Positions 17,499 to 26,276 of a DNA stretch of 64,000 bases are shown in pieces. Source of the DNA: UBA7957 sp965224675 (GTDB lineage: Bacteria > Pseudomonadota > Gammaproteobacteria > Granulosicoccales > Granulosicoccaceae). Made by a program: the position numbers and the translations under genes. Location: NCBI GenBank assembly GCA_965224675.1, contig CBDDAA010000004.1, positions 930,001 to 994,000 of the forward strand, read 5' to 3'. The notes under the pieces were generated by a model. The model did not search any database and was not told where the DNA came from. It worked only from the letters and a program-made list of their open reading frames with translations. How positions within the stretch are numbered: the first letter of the stretch is position 1; each line of letters starts with the position of its first letter.

Positions 17499-18589
17499 TG
17501 GCTCGCCTGGCTATTATTTCACTGGGCCAGCTTGGCGGTGCGGTGCTTGAACGTGTCGCCAGAAGAGGCTCTTTTTCCGAAATAATCGTAGCATCTTCCA
17601 ATCTGGAGCGTGCAAAAGAAAAGGTAAACAATGTTCTGATTGGTAGTGCCATAGAAGGATCGTTTCCAGATATCTCAGTCATACAATTTGATATGCACGC
17701 AGACAATGCGGCAAAAGTACTCAAGAATATGAATCCTGACGTTATTTTTTGTGCACCTTCCATGATGCCATGGTGGCGCTTGGATCAATTGCGCTCGAAG
17801 GGTTCTACCGTGCTTGATGATGTACCGTTTGCCACATTTCTGGCTTGCCAATTAGCCCCGTCACTATCTTTCCAGCGCGCTATTGAAGGGTCGGGACTAA
17901 ATAGTATCTGGGTGCATGGCAGTTATCCGGATGTAGTTAACCACCTTTTATACTGTCATGGACGCAGTCCGGATATCGGATGTGGCAATGTCCTTGAGGC
18001 GATACCCAAAATTCGATTTGTTTACTCAGACAAGTATGGAATTGATCCGTCTCAGTTGCATATACGATTGGTTGCTCAGCATTCGTTTGAATATTTTTTA
18101 TATAATAGACAGCTGGTTGAAAAGGTTCCGCCTTTTCTATTAGAAGTAAAGTATAAAGGAAAACCGTTGGCGCAGGTGGCACATTCAGAGCTGTTTGCTC
18201 CCATGCCGATTCCCTACGCTTTGGATTTTAACCAAATCACCGCGAGTGCGACTATTGAGGTTCTTGAAGCTTTCCTGTGCCACCGACCCTACCGTACGCA
18301 CGCCCCTTCACCTAATGGAAAGCTGGGTGGTTACCCGGTTAGCATAAATTCAAGAAATATATCGCTTGATTTGCCTGATGAATGGACATCAACCCAGGCA
18401 GAAGAAATTAATCGTGCATCTTTAACATTTGATGGTATCGAAGAAATTGATTCCACTGGGAACGTTTGCTTTACTGATGACACCATAAAATCAATTGAAA
18501 AAATCTGTGGGCAGAGGTGGGAGAAACTAGCTGTTGAGGAAGCTCCCGCTTTGGCTGATAAGCTGATTAATGGCTTAAGCAGTTTTTAG
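17498..18589 (+). CDS. Saccharopine-dehydrogenase-like NAD(P)-binding protein
   Basis: 363 residues. The N-terminus LAIISLGQLGGAVLERVARRG is a Rossmann-type nucleotide-binding turn, followed by strand-helix units and FCAPSMMPWWRLDQL, as in the saccharopine-dehydrogenase-like branch. The second half (residues 170-363) does not resemble a family I know. It overlaps the VOC gene by one base (TGATG). It probably reduces or oxidises an imine or carbonyl in the same pathway as the flavoprotein. Substrate and cofactor preference are unknown. Confidence 0.68.
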   Translation: MARLAIISLGQLGGAVLERVARRGSFSEIIVASSNLERAKEKVNNVLIGSAIEGSFPDISVIQFDMHADNAAKVLKNMNPDVIFCAPSMMPWWRLDQLRSKGSTVLDDVPFATFLACQLAPSLSFQRAIEGSGLNSIWVHGSYPDVVNHLLYCHGRSPDIGCGNVLEAIPKIRFVYSDKYGIDPSQLHIRLVAQHSFEYFLYNRQLVEKVPPFLLEVKYKGKPLAQVAHSELFAPMPIPYALDFNQITASATIEVLEAFLCHRPYRTHAPSPNGKLGGYPVSINSRNISLDLPDEWTSTQAEEINRASLTFDGIEEIDSTGNVCFTDDTIKSIEKICGQRWEKLAVEEAPALADKLINGLSSF

Positions 18590-18850
18590 CAATTAAAGGT
18601 AGTCAGACTACTGAACATATCATTGTCAGATGGCGTTTTAATAATCGATGACGATATTCTTACGCTGCTGAAGAAATAAGTCGCTGGGAAAATACTATGG
18701 CAGGTGCATTGATGTTCACATTAGTCTGAATGTGGGGGCTTGGGCGAAATGGAATATCCACCGATGATGAGAAAGAACTCCTCTCTACGCTCGCTTTTTC
18801 CTTCTGATATTGCTTTCAGAATTTTCTTTTCTTCAGTGTAATATAATTTT

Positions 18851-19792
18851 ATGGATACATCTAAAACCATATCAACATTTAATAATAACGCACAACGCAA
18901 TTCCAGAGCAATATTATGGGCACTGCTTGCGGTGGGCATATTTTCTTTTATATATATTTCAGGTAAATTGACCGGCGGGACGGTATCAGCCTTTCAAATT
19001 ATCTGGTTACGATATATCGGCGGATTTATAACCGTTGTCGTTTTATTATTTCTTCGTCGGGAAAATTTGCAAAGCATTGCCACTCATCAAGTCCATGTAC
19101 ATTTTTTCCGTGCAGCAGCGGGGGGCGGTAGCGGGGTGGCAGCCATTTATGCAGCAGTGAACATGCCGGTGGCCCACGCAACTGCAATCGGTCTTCTTGA
19201 TGGGTTTTTTGTCGTATTACTGGGAATAATCGTCTTACACGAAGTTGTTTCATTACGCCAGTGGATTGCAGCCCTTTTATGTTTATTGGGAGCGGCGATA
19301 AGTGTTTTCGGTAAAGGATTTACATTGGATTTGCACACATCAATGCTTCTGCCTGCATCAGTGGCATTGGTTGGTGCGATGCTTGTTGCTATCGAGAGCA
19401 TTTTAATCAAAATGCTCGCCAGATCGGAGAGCACGCTTATCGTATTGTTCTATGTCAATTTCTTTGGCGCGATCCTGTTTGCATTGCCTGGCTTGTGGTA
19501 CTGGCATGCAACCTCTTTCATACTGGTTCTTACCTTTGTCGCTCTCGGGCCGTTGGCAATTATTGCACAATCGTGCAATATAATGGCATTGAGGCTTGCA
19601 GATGTCAGTTTAATTGGTCCAGTTCGGTATAGTTGGATAATTTTTGGCGCTCTATTTGGGTTTATATTTTTTGCTGAGCAACCGAATATTTCAACTTATG
19701 TGGGTGGGGTTCTTATTCTATTAAGCGGTGCGTGGCTTGCGACATTGCGAGCACAAACAAGGGGTAATCAATCGCAGACAAACAGCGATTGA
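18851..19792 (+). CDS. EamA-family transporter (left copy of a duplicated gene)
   Basis: 313 residues with ten membrane segments and the EamA repeat structure. There is no clear ribosome site before the ATG at 18851, and 261 bp without a gene separate it from the previous operon. Its last 80 codons and about 80 bp of 3' flank recur at 31459-31790 with roughly 94% identity. Inside the quorum-sensing cluster it is a candidate exporter of the product. The duplication shows that the locus was rearranged around the cytochrome oxidase island. Confidence 0.88.
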   Translation: MDTSKTISTFNNNAQRNSRAILWALLAVGIFSFIYISGKLTGGTVSAFQIIWLRYIGGFITVVVLLFLRRENLQSIATHQVHVHFFRAAAGGGSGVAAIYAAVNMPVAHATAIGLLDGFFVVLLGIIVLHEVVSLRQWIAALLCLLGAAISVFGKGFTLDLHTSMLLPASVALVGAMLVAIESILIKMLARSESTLIVLFYVNFFGAILFALPGLWYWHATSFILVLTFVALGPLAIIAQSCNIMALRLADVSLIGPVRYSWIIFGALFGFIFFAEQPNISTYVGGVLILLSGAWLATLRAQTRGNQSQTNSD

Positions 19793-19875
19793 AGAGATAA
19801 ATCGTTGGCCAGAGATCTGTTTTTATCGGTGATGCTTTTAAATCAGCGTACAACGGAAAATACAAACTGTTTATA

Positions 19876-20281
19876 TATTGTTGAACTGCGTCAGGCCATT
19901 GAAAAACAGCTCAATAAAATAGAGCTTTCGAATCGGTTTACCCGTGCTGTAGCGGTGGGTAATCCCCGTGAATACACACAGGTTGAAAAAGAAGAGCGAG
20001 AAATTGCAGAAGGTTGCAACCGCTTAATCAAAAACAGCATCATTTGCTGGAATTATCTTTAATTTGGAATGGCAACTCGAAAAAACTTGCTACCCGCAAG
20101 GCAAAGAAAGTCTACTACACATGATTGCAACGCACTCACCCATGACATGGGTGCATATCAATATGTTGGGAGAGTATAGTTTTTCTGATGAAAAACTCAA
20201 AGATTTAGGTGGAATTCTTCCCCTGAAATTGACCACTTGACGTCAGTACAATTTCGGGAGATACAATAACACCTCCACCCC
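19876..20281 (+). mobile_element. 3' end of a decayed Tn3-family transposase gene with the element terminus
   Basis: The frame from about 19880 encodes ELRQAIEKQLNKIELSNRFT and CNRLIKNSIICWNYL, which match the C-terminal part of Tn4430/Tn3-type transposases. A frameshift near 20058 then leads into another frame with MTWVHINMLGEYSFSDEKL and the stop at 20238-20240. This is followed by a terminal sequence ending in CCACCCC at 20281, the GGGG-ended border expected for a Tn3 element. Everything 5' of residue ELRQ is missing, so it is a remnant. The last 272 bp are repeated exactly at 31187. Confidence 0.85.
20010..20281 (+). repeat. 272-bp direct repeat, left copy
   Basis: Identical, as far as I can read base by base, to 31187-31458, including the frameshift in the transposase remnant. 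It begins AAGGTTGCAACCGC and ends at the Tn3 terminus CCCC. It is the left border of the cytochrome oxidase island. Confidence 0.9.
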
Positions 20282-20412
20282 TTATGAATTCAGGCCAGCA
20301 CGGAGATCACTGTGGGACTTTCGGTGCCTTTATGCAGAAGAACTCCATGTTCGGAAATCTGTCGCAATTATTTGCTTCATCGGGAGTTCAGGCCGGTGAG
20401 TCTATCGCAACA

Positions 20413-21684
20413 CTATCTAATTGGTGTGGTCACGGGAGCTGTCAAAGTGTTAAGAAACTTTTCCAGCTGCATTAGCTCTCGACGGTTTAGCTCCAACGGT
20501 GATGTCTCATTATGTCCAATCATTGCAAGTGGTGCGCGATTGTAATGGTCGAGTACCTCGGCCAGGGTTGCTAGTTGACCTTTATGCATGTAGGGAGCTG
20601 TCCCATCCAGATTACGCAACGAGGGCGTCCGGAACGCACCGATAAGTTCAAAACCGGCTCTGGCAAATCGTAGTTCTGCACACATTCTTTGAGGATCGTC
20701 GCTATATGCTCCCAAACAGTTGAAAGGATCAGCAGTCAATATTCGCACACCATCTACACGACCCTTGTCAGGAGTCTCGCCCGGAAAAGAGATGGTGCCT
20801 GTATTATGGAATTCATGGTTGGTTAACGACGCACCATTGTGGCACTGAGTACAGTTTGCTTTGCCAATAAACAACTGCAATCCTTTGGCTTCGTCATCGT
20901 CAAAAACAGTGCGCTGTTTTTCTACATCGTTTTTGGTCACCGCCTGAATATAATTGTCGAATCGGGATGGACTCGGTCTGAGGAGGCGTATATAGGCAGC
21001 AATGGATTTCCCCATGTTTGAAAATACCGTGTTGACGATCCTCTGGTCTGCCGGTGTCATCGCTTGCCAAGCGTCGTACCATGGTGAATTTTCAATAGGT
21101 CCAGCATTTTTTGGAAACCGCCGCAGATCGGAAATATTGGGCGGTTGGCCGAATAAAATTTCGTAAGCTTTCCGATAATTTTTGTCGGATGTAATCAAGC
21201 GTGTCAGTTTCATCCTGTTACTACCGTGTTCATTCGGGTCTTCCAAGGGTGCTAGGGCCTGTGACCATACGCTGTCTTTGCGCCCATCCCAATACAACCA
21301 GGGGCTGTATGCGGCGCCCACGACGCTCAACGTGTTTCGATTCGACGAACCAAGAGCTTGCCCTTTTTGAACACCATCAGAGAATCGCCGCTCTGGTTGA
21401 TGGCAACTAGCACAAGCAATGCTTTCATTAGCGCTTAACCGAACATCGAAAAAGAGTTGCCGGCCCAATTTCGCCGCGCGTGGATCATCTGCTACTGCAT
21501 TTGAATGGGATGCCGGTGGTGGATTCAAACTGCGTATCGAAAGTGAGCGCAGTGTCTCGACTTCAGCTACACTCCAATGCGGAGAATTGGGGGGTGGATA
21601 AAGCCACCATACAAACAATATCAGTAGTATGGCTGCCGCTCCGATTGTTATAACTTTCGGGCGAAACAGAACCGTCAATCTCAT
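20413..21684 (-). CDS. Di-heme cytochrome c peroxidase-like protein (MauG/CcpA family)
   Basis: 423 residues with one N-terminal membrane anchor (residues 11-29). Two haem c motifs are seen: C91ASCH and C278TQCH. The motif TPSLRNLDGTAPYMHKG near the C-terminus is the usual site carrying a haem ligand. Members reduce H2O2 or oxidise protein side chains in the periplasm. Unlike the broken paralogue at 8451-9743, all motifs are in one frame. It ends the minus-strand group behind the FixH/YtkA-like gene (4-bp overlap). In this island it may protect the oxidase from peroxide or act in an electron branch. Confidence 0.9.
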   Translation of the reverse strand: MRLTVLFRPKVITIGAAAILLILFVWWLYPPPNSPHWSVAEVETLRSLSIRSLNPPPASHSNAVADDPRAAKLGRQLFFDVRLSANESIACASCHQPERRFSDGVQKGQALGSSNRNTLSVVGAAYSPWLYWDGRKDSVWSQALAPLEDPNEHGSNRMKLTRLITSDKNYRKAYEILFGQPPNISDLRRFPKNAGPIENSPWYDAWQAMTPADQRIVNTVFSNMGKSIAAYIRLLRPSPSRFDNYIQAVTKNDVEKQRTVFDDDEAKGLQLFIGKANCTQCHNGASLTNHEFHNTGTISFPGETPDKGRVDGVRILTADPFNCLGAYSDDPQRMCAELRFARAGFELIGAFRTPSLRNLDGTAPYMHKGQLATLAEVLDHYNRAPLAMIGHNETSPLELNRRELMQLEKFLNTLTAPVTTPIR

Positions 21685-22115
21685 AATTTTAAGGGAACTA
21701 CCACGGTGTCACTGTCATCTTGCGTGGTAATTGTGATTGTGATTTCCCACTGCCCCATCATGTGAAATCGCATACCTTCGATCATATAGTCACCATCGCC
21801 GATAATTTGCATTATGCGTGGTTGGGTTGGTAGACCATGATTGTGCATTGGCATACCTCCCTCCAGCGTGATCTCGGCACCTGTAACAGGTTCGCCAGCT
21901 GTTGTTTCGATATGCAGCACCCAGCTGTGAATCTGGTTTATTACAATTGGATTGAGGCTCGGCGTGTAAGTCACGCGGTAAAGTCCCGTACTTGATGTCC
22001 AATGCTGATGTTCGGCCGTACTGGCTTGTAGTTGCATTGACACTAAGAATAGTTGGCAAGAAATGACTACAATTGAGGTGGCGCAGAGGCTGATGATCTT
22101 AGAGCGATAATACAT
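21681..22115 (-). CDS. YtkA/FixH-like periplasmic protein
   Basis: 144 residues from the ATG at 22115, which has AAGGA 8 bp upstream and lies just after the stop of the preceding gene. A longer open frame exists but would overlap that gene. A signal or anchor segment (IISLCATSIVVISCQLFLVSM) is followed by a beta-sandwich-like domain with the sequence SWVLHIETTAGEPVTGAEITLEGGMPMHNHGLPTQP. Its Met/His-rich loop (MPMHNHG, later RFHMMGQW) is typical of the YtkA/FixH group near copper proteins. It may help copper delivery to the oxidase. Confidence 0.66.
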   Translation of the reverse strand: MYYRSKIISLCATSIVVISCQLFLVSMQLQASTAEHQHWTSSTGLYRVTYTPSLNPIVINQIHSWVLHIETTAGEPVTGAEITLEGGMPMHNHGLPTQPRIMQIIGDGDYMIEGMRFHMMGQWEITITITTQDDSDTVVVPLKL

Positions 22116-22119
22116 CGAA

Positions 22120-22818
22120 TTATTCCTTTGTTGGACCACGGTACAAAGTCTTGAAAGCCGAAATAAAACGGGAGCTATCCAAAATACGTCTACATGGAAT
22201 CCACCCATGCGTATAGCCAATAAATATCAGATAGAGAAATATCACAGTTAGCATCAATGGCCAATAACCAAACCCCGCGAAGCCAACCTGAAACGGAAAT
22301 ACAGTGGTGTAAATCATGTCTGAGCCAGCTGGTTTAGCAGTGACAATTCCAATATAAGCCCCAGGTTTGTCAAAATGGTGGATGGCAGTAAATACGTCTG
22401 GTTCTACACGAGCAGACTGATAGAAAACGGTGATATCATTAAGGTCGCCGATGTTCGCAACGTCTTCTTCGTTGGTGTAACGACGTCGTGAGGTCACATT
22501 TCGGATAATTCTAAAATCAAAGGAAATACCCGCGAGCTCTCGATCAATATACTCAAACACGAAAACACTTTCAGCCGCCTCTGGCAGATACTCACAAAAC
22601 TCTTCGTGCCGTCGAGTTCGTGGAACATACATTTTGAAATGGGCACTTCGATAAGCGATTGTGATAACACAAAGATCATCTTCCATCGCTACACCACCAT
22701 GAGCACCAGCATTTTGCATCATGAGCAGCAAAAGTGCGGCCAGACAGAATGAGGACAAAAGCGAGATTACTTTGCTGTACAGGTATCTAGTCGAATAAGA
22801 CGGTTGATCGTATACCAT
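22120..22818 (-). CDS. Membrane-anchored periplasmic protein of unknown function, oxidase island
   Basis: About 232 residues from an ATG at 22818; the frame is open to 22905, so the start is uncertain. A hydrophobic segment (residues 15-36) ends in AHGG, then about 150 residues of periplasmic domain with a few Cys and His, and a second membrane segment (PLMLTVIFLYLIFIGYTHGW) near the end. I do not recognise a family. It sits directly before the YtkA/FixH-like gene, which suggests a copper or oxidase assembly role; that is inference from neighbours. Confidence 0.6.
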   Translation of the reverse strand: MVYDQPSYSTRYLYSKVISLLSSFCLAALLLLMMQNAGAHGGVAMEDDLCVITIAYRSAHFKMYVPRTRRHEEFCEYLPEAAESVFVFEYIDRELAGISFDFRIIRNVTSRRRYTNEEDVANIGDLNDITVFYQSARVEPDVFTAIHHFDKPGAYIGIVTAKPAGSDMIYTTVFPFQVGFAGFGYWPLMLTVIFLYLIFIGYTHGWIPCRRILDSSRFISAFKTLYRGPTKE

Positions 22819-22947
22819 TGCAACATCCAGCGAGTCAGGAGGTATTTTCAAAACGTAGCCGTTGCAAAATTGATTTATAATCATCCGCCAACGATTCGTA
22901 ATCATGAGGAGATAGGAACTTACCTCGTATCCTCAATTTGGGATCCA

Positions 22948-23046
22948 CTAGCGGTACTGATCAGTATTGACCATCCAAAGTGCTGAAAATGCAACAACCA
23001 TCAATACCAATACTGCGGGAAGCCATTTCATCTTACCGGCGTTCAT
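22948..23046 (-). CDS. Possible single-span small membrane protein (32 aa)
   Basis: From the ATG at 23046 to TAG at 22948: a basic N-terminus (MNAGKMKW), one strong hydrophobic segment (LPAVLVLMVVAFSALWM) and a short polar tail. Many terminal oxidases have such small subunits. There is no strong ribosome site, and an in-frame ATG lies 6 bp upstream. It overlaps the end of a 65-codon frame. Supported by composition and location only. Confidence 0.35.
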   Translation of the reverse strand: MNAGKMKWLPAVLVLMVVAFSALWMVNTDQYR

Positions 23047-23230
23047 GAACATGATCTGTAGCTTTTTTAGTTAACTGCGAGGCATCTATATTACTCGAAG
23101 TTGGCAGGTTATACAGCCCGTCAACGTCATAATATTTACTGCTATAATGTGCGACAGGAGATCCCGACAATTCAGTGAATTTGGTAACAAATGGCGTTAC
23201 AGACCCACCTACTATTCGAAACAATGTCAT
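23033..23230 (-). CDS. Possible small ORF upstream of the small membrane protein
   Basis: 65 codons, mixed composition, no membrane segment, no family recognised. It ends in HVHERR with its stop 14 bp inside the next small frame, which would allow translational coupling. No good ribosome site is seen. It may be chance. Confidence 0.2.
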   Translation of the reverse strand: MTLFRIVGGSVTPFVTKFTELSGSPVAHYSSKYYDVDGLYNLPTSSNIDASQLTKKATDHVHERR

Positions 23231-23490
23231 AGTGAATTAATGCCACATTTTATAGAGAACTTCACGAATACGCACTTTCCGGATTCAAGTTAGTAAAGAT
23301 TCAACAGTTTAACTGCTCCATGGTTCACTCATACAATATTTACTTCTAAGCAGCTCGCTTGACTCCTTCGGAGCTATCCTACACAATTTACTTGCAATGC
23401 CGTTCGCCAATGTTGATCCGATCCAATGCTACGATAAAGAGTAGCCGGCTCGCATTTATCTCCGCGTAACACGACAAACTAGGCTGAACT

Positions 23491-24423
23491 ATGAAGTCAC
23501 GGGAGAATGATCTAATAACGCCACATTTTGGTCAGGCCACTATGGCGAAGGCAAGAATTTACTTTAGGTTAACCAAGCCCGGGGTGGTACAGCTGATCGT
23601 CGTTACCGTCGTGGTTGGTATGTGTCTCGCATCGCCAGGGCTAGTGCCGATGGACATTCTCATTGCGGGTACCTTGGGCATTGGGCTTGCTGCCAGTTCG
23701 GCGGCTGCTTTCAATCATGTGCTAGACCAGAGAGCCGACGCTTTGATGAGCAGGACGCGAGAACGACCACTGCCCACAGGTCAGCTGACAAGACAACAGT
23801 CTTTGTGTTTTGCATTAGGGCTTTTGATTGTTTCGTTGGCAATTCTGATCGTATTCGTCAATTTTCTCACCGCTGCACTTACCTTGTTGACGGTGTTTGG
23901 ATACACGATTGTCTATACGGTTTATCTAAAGCCACGAACACCACAAAACATTGTCATCGGTGGGGCCGCGGGTGCTGCTCCTCCTGTTCTAGGGTGGACA
24001 GCGGTAACTGGTTCGCTATCGGTGGATGCGTTGATCTTGTTTTTGATTATATTTCTCTGGACGCCTCCGCATTTTTGGGCGTTGGCGCTGTATCGATGTG
24101 ACGAGTACGCCAAGGCAGGGATTCCTATGCTGCCGGTTACTCATGGCAGCGAATTTACACGTCTGTCGATTTTAGCCTACACCATTGGATTGGCATTAGT
24201 CAGCCTTCTGCCGGTTATGAGTGGGCTTAGCGGAATACTTTATTTGACCGGAGCAGTCGCGCTTAACCTTCGATTTATTTGGTTAGCTGAACGCTTACGC
24301 AGACAGTATAGCGACGCACTGGCGCGACAAACATTTGTCTTCTCGATTCAGTACCTGGCCTTGCTGTTCGGCCTTCTCTGGCTAGATCACTACCGACATC
24401 AAATTGCTGCACTGCTGCACTGA
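23491..24423 (+). CDS. cyoE: Protohaem IX farnesyltransferase (haem O synthase)
   Basis: 310 residues, eight or nine membrane segments. The prenyltransferase motif N-x3-D-x3-D is at Asn75, Asp79, Asp83 (NHVLDQRAD), followed by MSRTRERPLP. The second Asp-rich motif, YRCDEYAKAGIPMLPV, is near residue 208. The enzyme adds a farnesyl group to haem B at the inner membrane, giving haem O for haem-copper oxidases. It is convergent with the oxidase operon in the same island, so it likely serves that oxidase. An in-frame ATG at 23542 is an alternative start. Confidence 0.95.
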   Translation: MKSRENDLITPHFGQATMAKARIYFRLTKPGVVQLIVVTVVVGMCLASPGLVPMDILIAGTLGIGLAASSAAAFNHVLDQRADALMSRTRERPLPTGQLTRQQSLCFALGLLIVSLAILIVFVNFLTAALTLLTVFGYTIVYTVYLKPRTPQNIVIGGAAGAAPPVLGWTAVTGSLSVDALILFLIIFLWTPPHFWALALYRCDEYAKAGIPMLPVTHGSEFTRLSILAYTIGLALVSLLPVMSGLSGILYLTGAVALNLRFIWLAERLRRQYSDALARQTFVFSIQYLALLFGLLWLDHYRHQIAALLH

Positions 24424-24480
24424 CCACTGTCACCAGATGACTCCGTGAATTTCGCCTTGGATACTGACACCTCACTCCTC

Positions 24481-25059
24481 TTATGCGTCACGCCACATTT
24501 TCCAGTACCACCAGTTTTTGGTCTTTATTTCAAGCCAAATGATCCATGCCGGCTTGGATTCGCCGGTGCCCGCAAACTCAAGGTGAGAGTGTGCTTGGCA
24601 CACCTTTTCGAGGAGGTCCTCTTGTGAGTAGTCGAGATCGACGAAAAACACATGTCGGCCCTCGTCGAGAGATTTCTGAAATCTCTGGAAATGATAATTA
24701 GGCACCCGGAGTCCGTGTAACCCACCGAACCAGGTACAAAAGCCTAGCAGCACAAACGCTAAAAAAATAAATGGTGTCCAACCTGCCAGCGTATTGGTCC
24801 AGCCCGCCATAAAAGCAACGGCCAGAGAGATAACAGCCATAACAACGCCGATCATGGCACCGATCACTGTGGAATGAACGATGTCCCGTTTCATAAATGA
24901 CCCTACAGGGGTCAGATCCGGGTGATCATGAACCTCCGCATTACTACGGCTTAGAACATGGATCTGAGGCGCTGCGATACCGGCTTTTTCGAGTTCCTGT
25001 TCAACTAGGTCGAGGTCGTCAAGATCGTCGGAAATAAAATAGTGTCTTGATAGATCCAT
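24481..25059 (-). CDS. Membrane protein of unknown function in the oxidase operon
   Basis: 192 residues. An N-terminal soluble part (residues 1-60) looks like a small alpha/beta domain (HYFISDDLDDLDLVEQELEKAGI). Then come two membrane segments (about 66-85 and 95-115) with Gly-rich turns, and a C-terminal soluble part containing GRHVFFVDLDYSQEDLLEK. This layout recalls general-stress-type proteins with a soluble-membrane-soluble arrangement, but I cannot name the family. It is 116 bp behind the subunit IV gene, in the same direction. Confidence 0.65.
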   Translation of the reverse strand: MDLSRHYFISDDLDDLDLVEQELEKAGIAAPQIHVLSRSNAEVHDHPDLTPVGSFMKRDIVHSTVIGAMIGVVMAVISLAVAFMAGWTNTLAGWTPFIFLAFVLLGFCTWFGGLHGLRVPNYHFQRFQKSLDEGRHVFFVDLDYSQEDLLEKVCQAHSHLEFAGTGESKPAWIIWLEIKTKNWWYWKMWRDA

Positions 25060-25175
25060 ATTGTATACCTCAAGTCTGTTTAGGTTACAAGCGACATGGT
25101 TTTCTTGGTTTTAAGGCCACCAATGGTTGGCGTTCTACCACCGAAATCCCGTGCAGTTTGGCGTTGTTAAGGTTT

Positions 25176-25523
25176 CTATTCGGTATGTACGATAGGTGTT
25201 GTCTCGTCGGGCGAAAAGAAAAGACCACGCGTTAGAAAAGTATAGTCGGCCTCCAACGCACCAATTCCGAGCAAACCGAAAAGCAACAATGGTGGAAGGA
25301 CAATCGCATAGACGAATGCCAGTCGTTCCCATACCATATGCATGAAAATCGCAACGATGAGCCCCGCTTTCAGCATCATAAAAATTAAGATCAGAGACCA
25401 GCGCAAATAACCCTGGAAGCCAAAATAGTCAACTAAGTACGAAGCGGTGCTCAATACAAACAGCAAGCCCCAGATCTTCAGGTAAACTCCGATAGGATGT
25501 GTTTGTCCGGTATCAGCTGACAT
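25176..25523 (-). CDS. Cytochrome c oxidase subunit IV
   Basis: 115 residues with three membrane segments: YLKIWGLLFVLSTASYLVDYF, LRWSLILIFMMLKAGLIVAIFMHM, then AFVYAIVLPPLLLFGLLGIG. The central motif MLKAGLIVAIFMHM is diagnostic for prokaryotic COX4 (CyoD/CtaF type). It lies 9 bp behind the subunit III gene. The subunit stabilises the haem-copper oxidase in the inner membrane. Confidence 0.9.
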   Translation of the reverse strand: MSADTGQTHPIGVYLKIWGLLFVLSTASYLVDYFGFQGYLRWSLILIFMMLKAGLIVAIFMHMVWERLAFVYAIVLPPLLLFGLLGIGALEADYTFLTRGLFFSPDETTPIVHTE

Positions 25524-25532
25524 ATTTTCTCC

Positions 25533-26264
25533 CTACCACAAATAAAAGAACGCGAAAATAAACACCCATACAAGATCCACGAAGTGCCAGTACAGACCCA
25601 TGGTTTCGACGATTTCGTAACGACCTTTGCGTCCGGTGAGAAAGCCAGGACGTTCATTATCAAGATCACCGCGACGCACCTTGATTGCGACTATGACCAG
25701 AAAGATAACGCCGATCGAGACGTGCGTGCCGTGGAAGCCGGTGATCATAAAAAATGTAGCGCCAAACTGCGGCGCGCCCATGGGATTCCCCCAAGGTCGG
25801 ACGCCCTCTTCAACGATGAGCTTAGTCCATTCGAACGCCTGCATACCCACAAATGCGGCGCCCAACAGCGCAGTTACTATCAAGAGCCAGAAAGTCATCT
25901 TTCGATTTTTACGATAGCCGAAGTTGACTGCCATTGCCATCGTGCCGCTACTGCTTATCAGCACAAAGGTCATGATTGCAATCAAAATCAAAGGCAGATG
26001 GGTGTCGAACAGCGTCAGTGCAAAAACCTCGCTTGGATTAGGCCAGGGTACGGTTGTTGACGCACGCACCGTCATATAGGAGATAAGAAAGCTTCCGAAG
26101 ATAAATGTGTCACTAACCAAAAAGATCCACATCATCGCCTTGCCCCAAGGCACATTCTTGAACGCACGTTGATCGGAGGACCAGTCGTCGATAACGCCGG
26201 GCATGCCCTCGCGCATTTCCTGGTCGGGGAGCGTGGTGGAATCAGCAGTAATAGTTTCAGCCAT
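25533..26264 (-). CDS. coxC: Cytochrome c oxidase subunit III
   Basis: 243 residues with seven membrane segments. The family motif ITGFHGTHVSIGVIFLVIVAIKVRRG near residue 170 and YWHFVDLVWVFIFAFFYLW at the C-terminus are clear. The N-terminus is soluble for about 40 residues. It starts 12 bp after a second subunit-III-like gene. Subunit III supports proton uptake and stability of the catalytic subunit. Confidence 0.93.
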   Translation of the reverse strand: MAETITADSTTLPDQEMREGMPGVIDDWSSDQRAFKNVPWGKAMMWIFLVSDTFIFGSFLISYMTVRASTTVPWPNPSEVFALTLFDTHLPLILIAIMTFVLISSSGTMAMAVNFGYRKNRKMTFWLLIVTALLGAAFVGMQAFEWTKLIVEEGVRPWGNPMGAPQFGATFFMITGFHGTHVSIGVIFLVIVAIKVRRGDLDNERPGFLTGRKGRYEIVETMGLYWHFVDLVWVFIFAFFYLW

Positions 26265-26276
26265 GTGGCGTCCTCG

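Larger units (their letters stand above)
22906..23490. other. Gap of about 585 bp between leftward and rightward island genes
   Basis: Apart from the two weak small frames on the minus strand (22948-23046, 23033-23230) I see no gene. The region must carry promoters for the leftward 22120-20413 group and the rightward haem O synthase gene. No clear sigma-70 boxes or operator palindromes were picked out. Confidence 0.5.

Noticed and set aside
18606..18632. Sixth lux box (CTGAACATATCATTGTCAG)
   Set aside because: The arms are CTGA/TCAG and not CTGT/ACAG with 8 bp between; it does not fit the other five sites.
20284..20475. Small gene starting just after the Tn3 terminus (63 codons, His/Cys-rich start)
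   Set aside because: It runs into the 3' end of the peroxidase gene on the other strand, has no ribosome site and no family pattern.
23622..24101. 159-codon frame on the plus strand
   Set aside because: It is an out-of-frame shadow of the haem O synthase gene, rich in Cys/His/Arg and without start signals.
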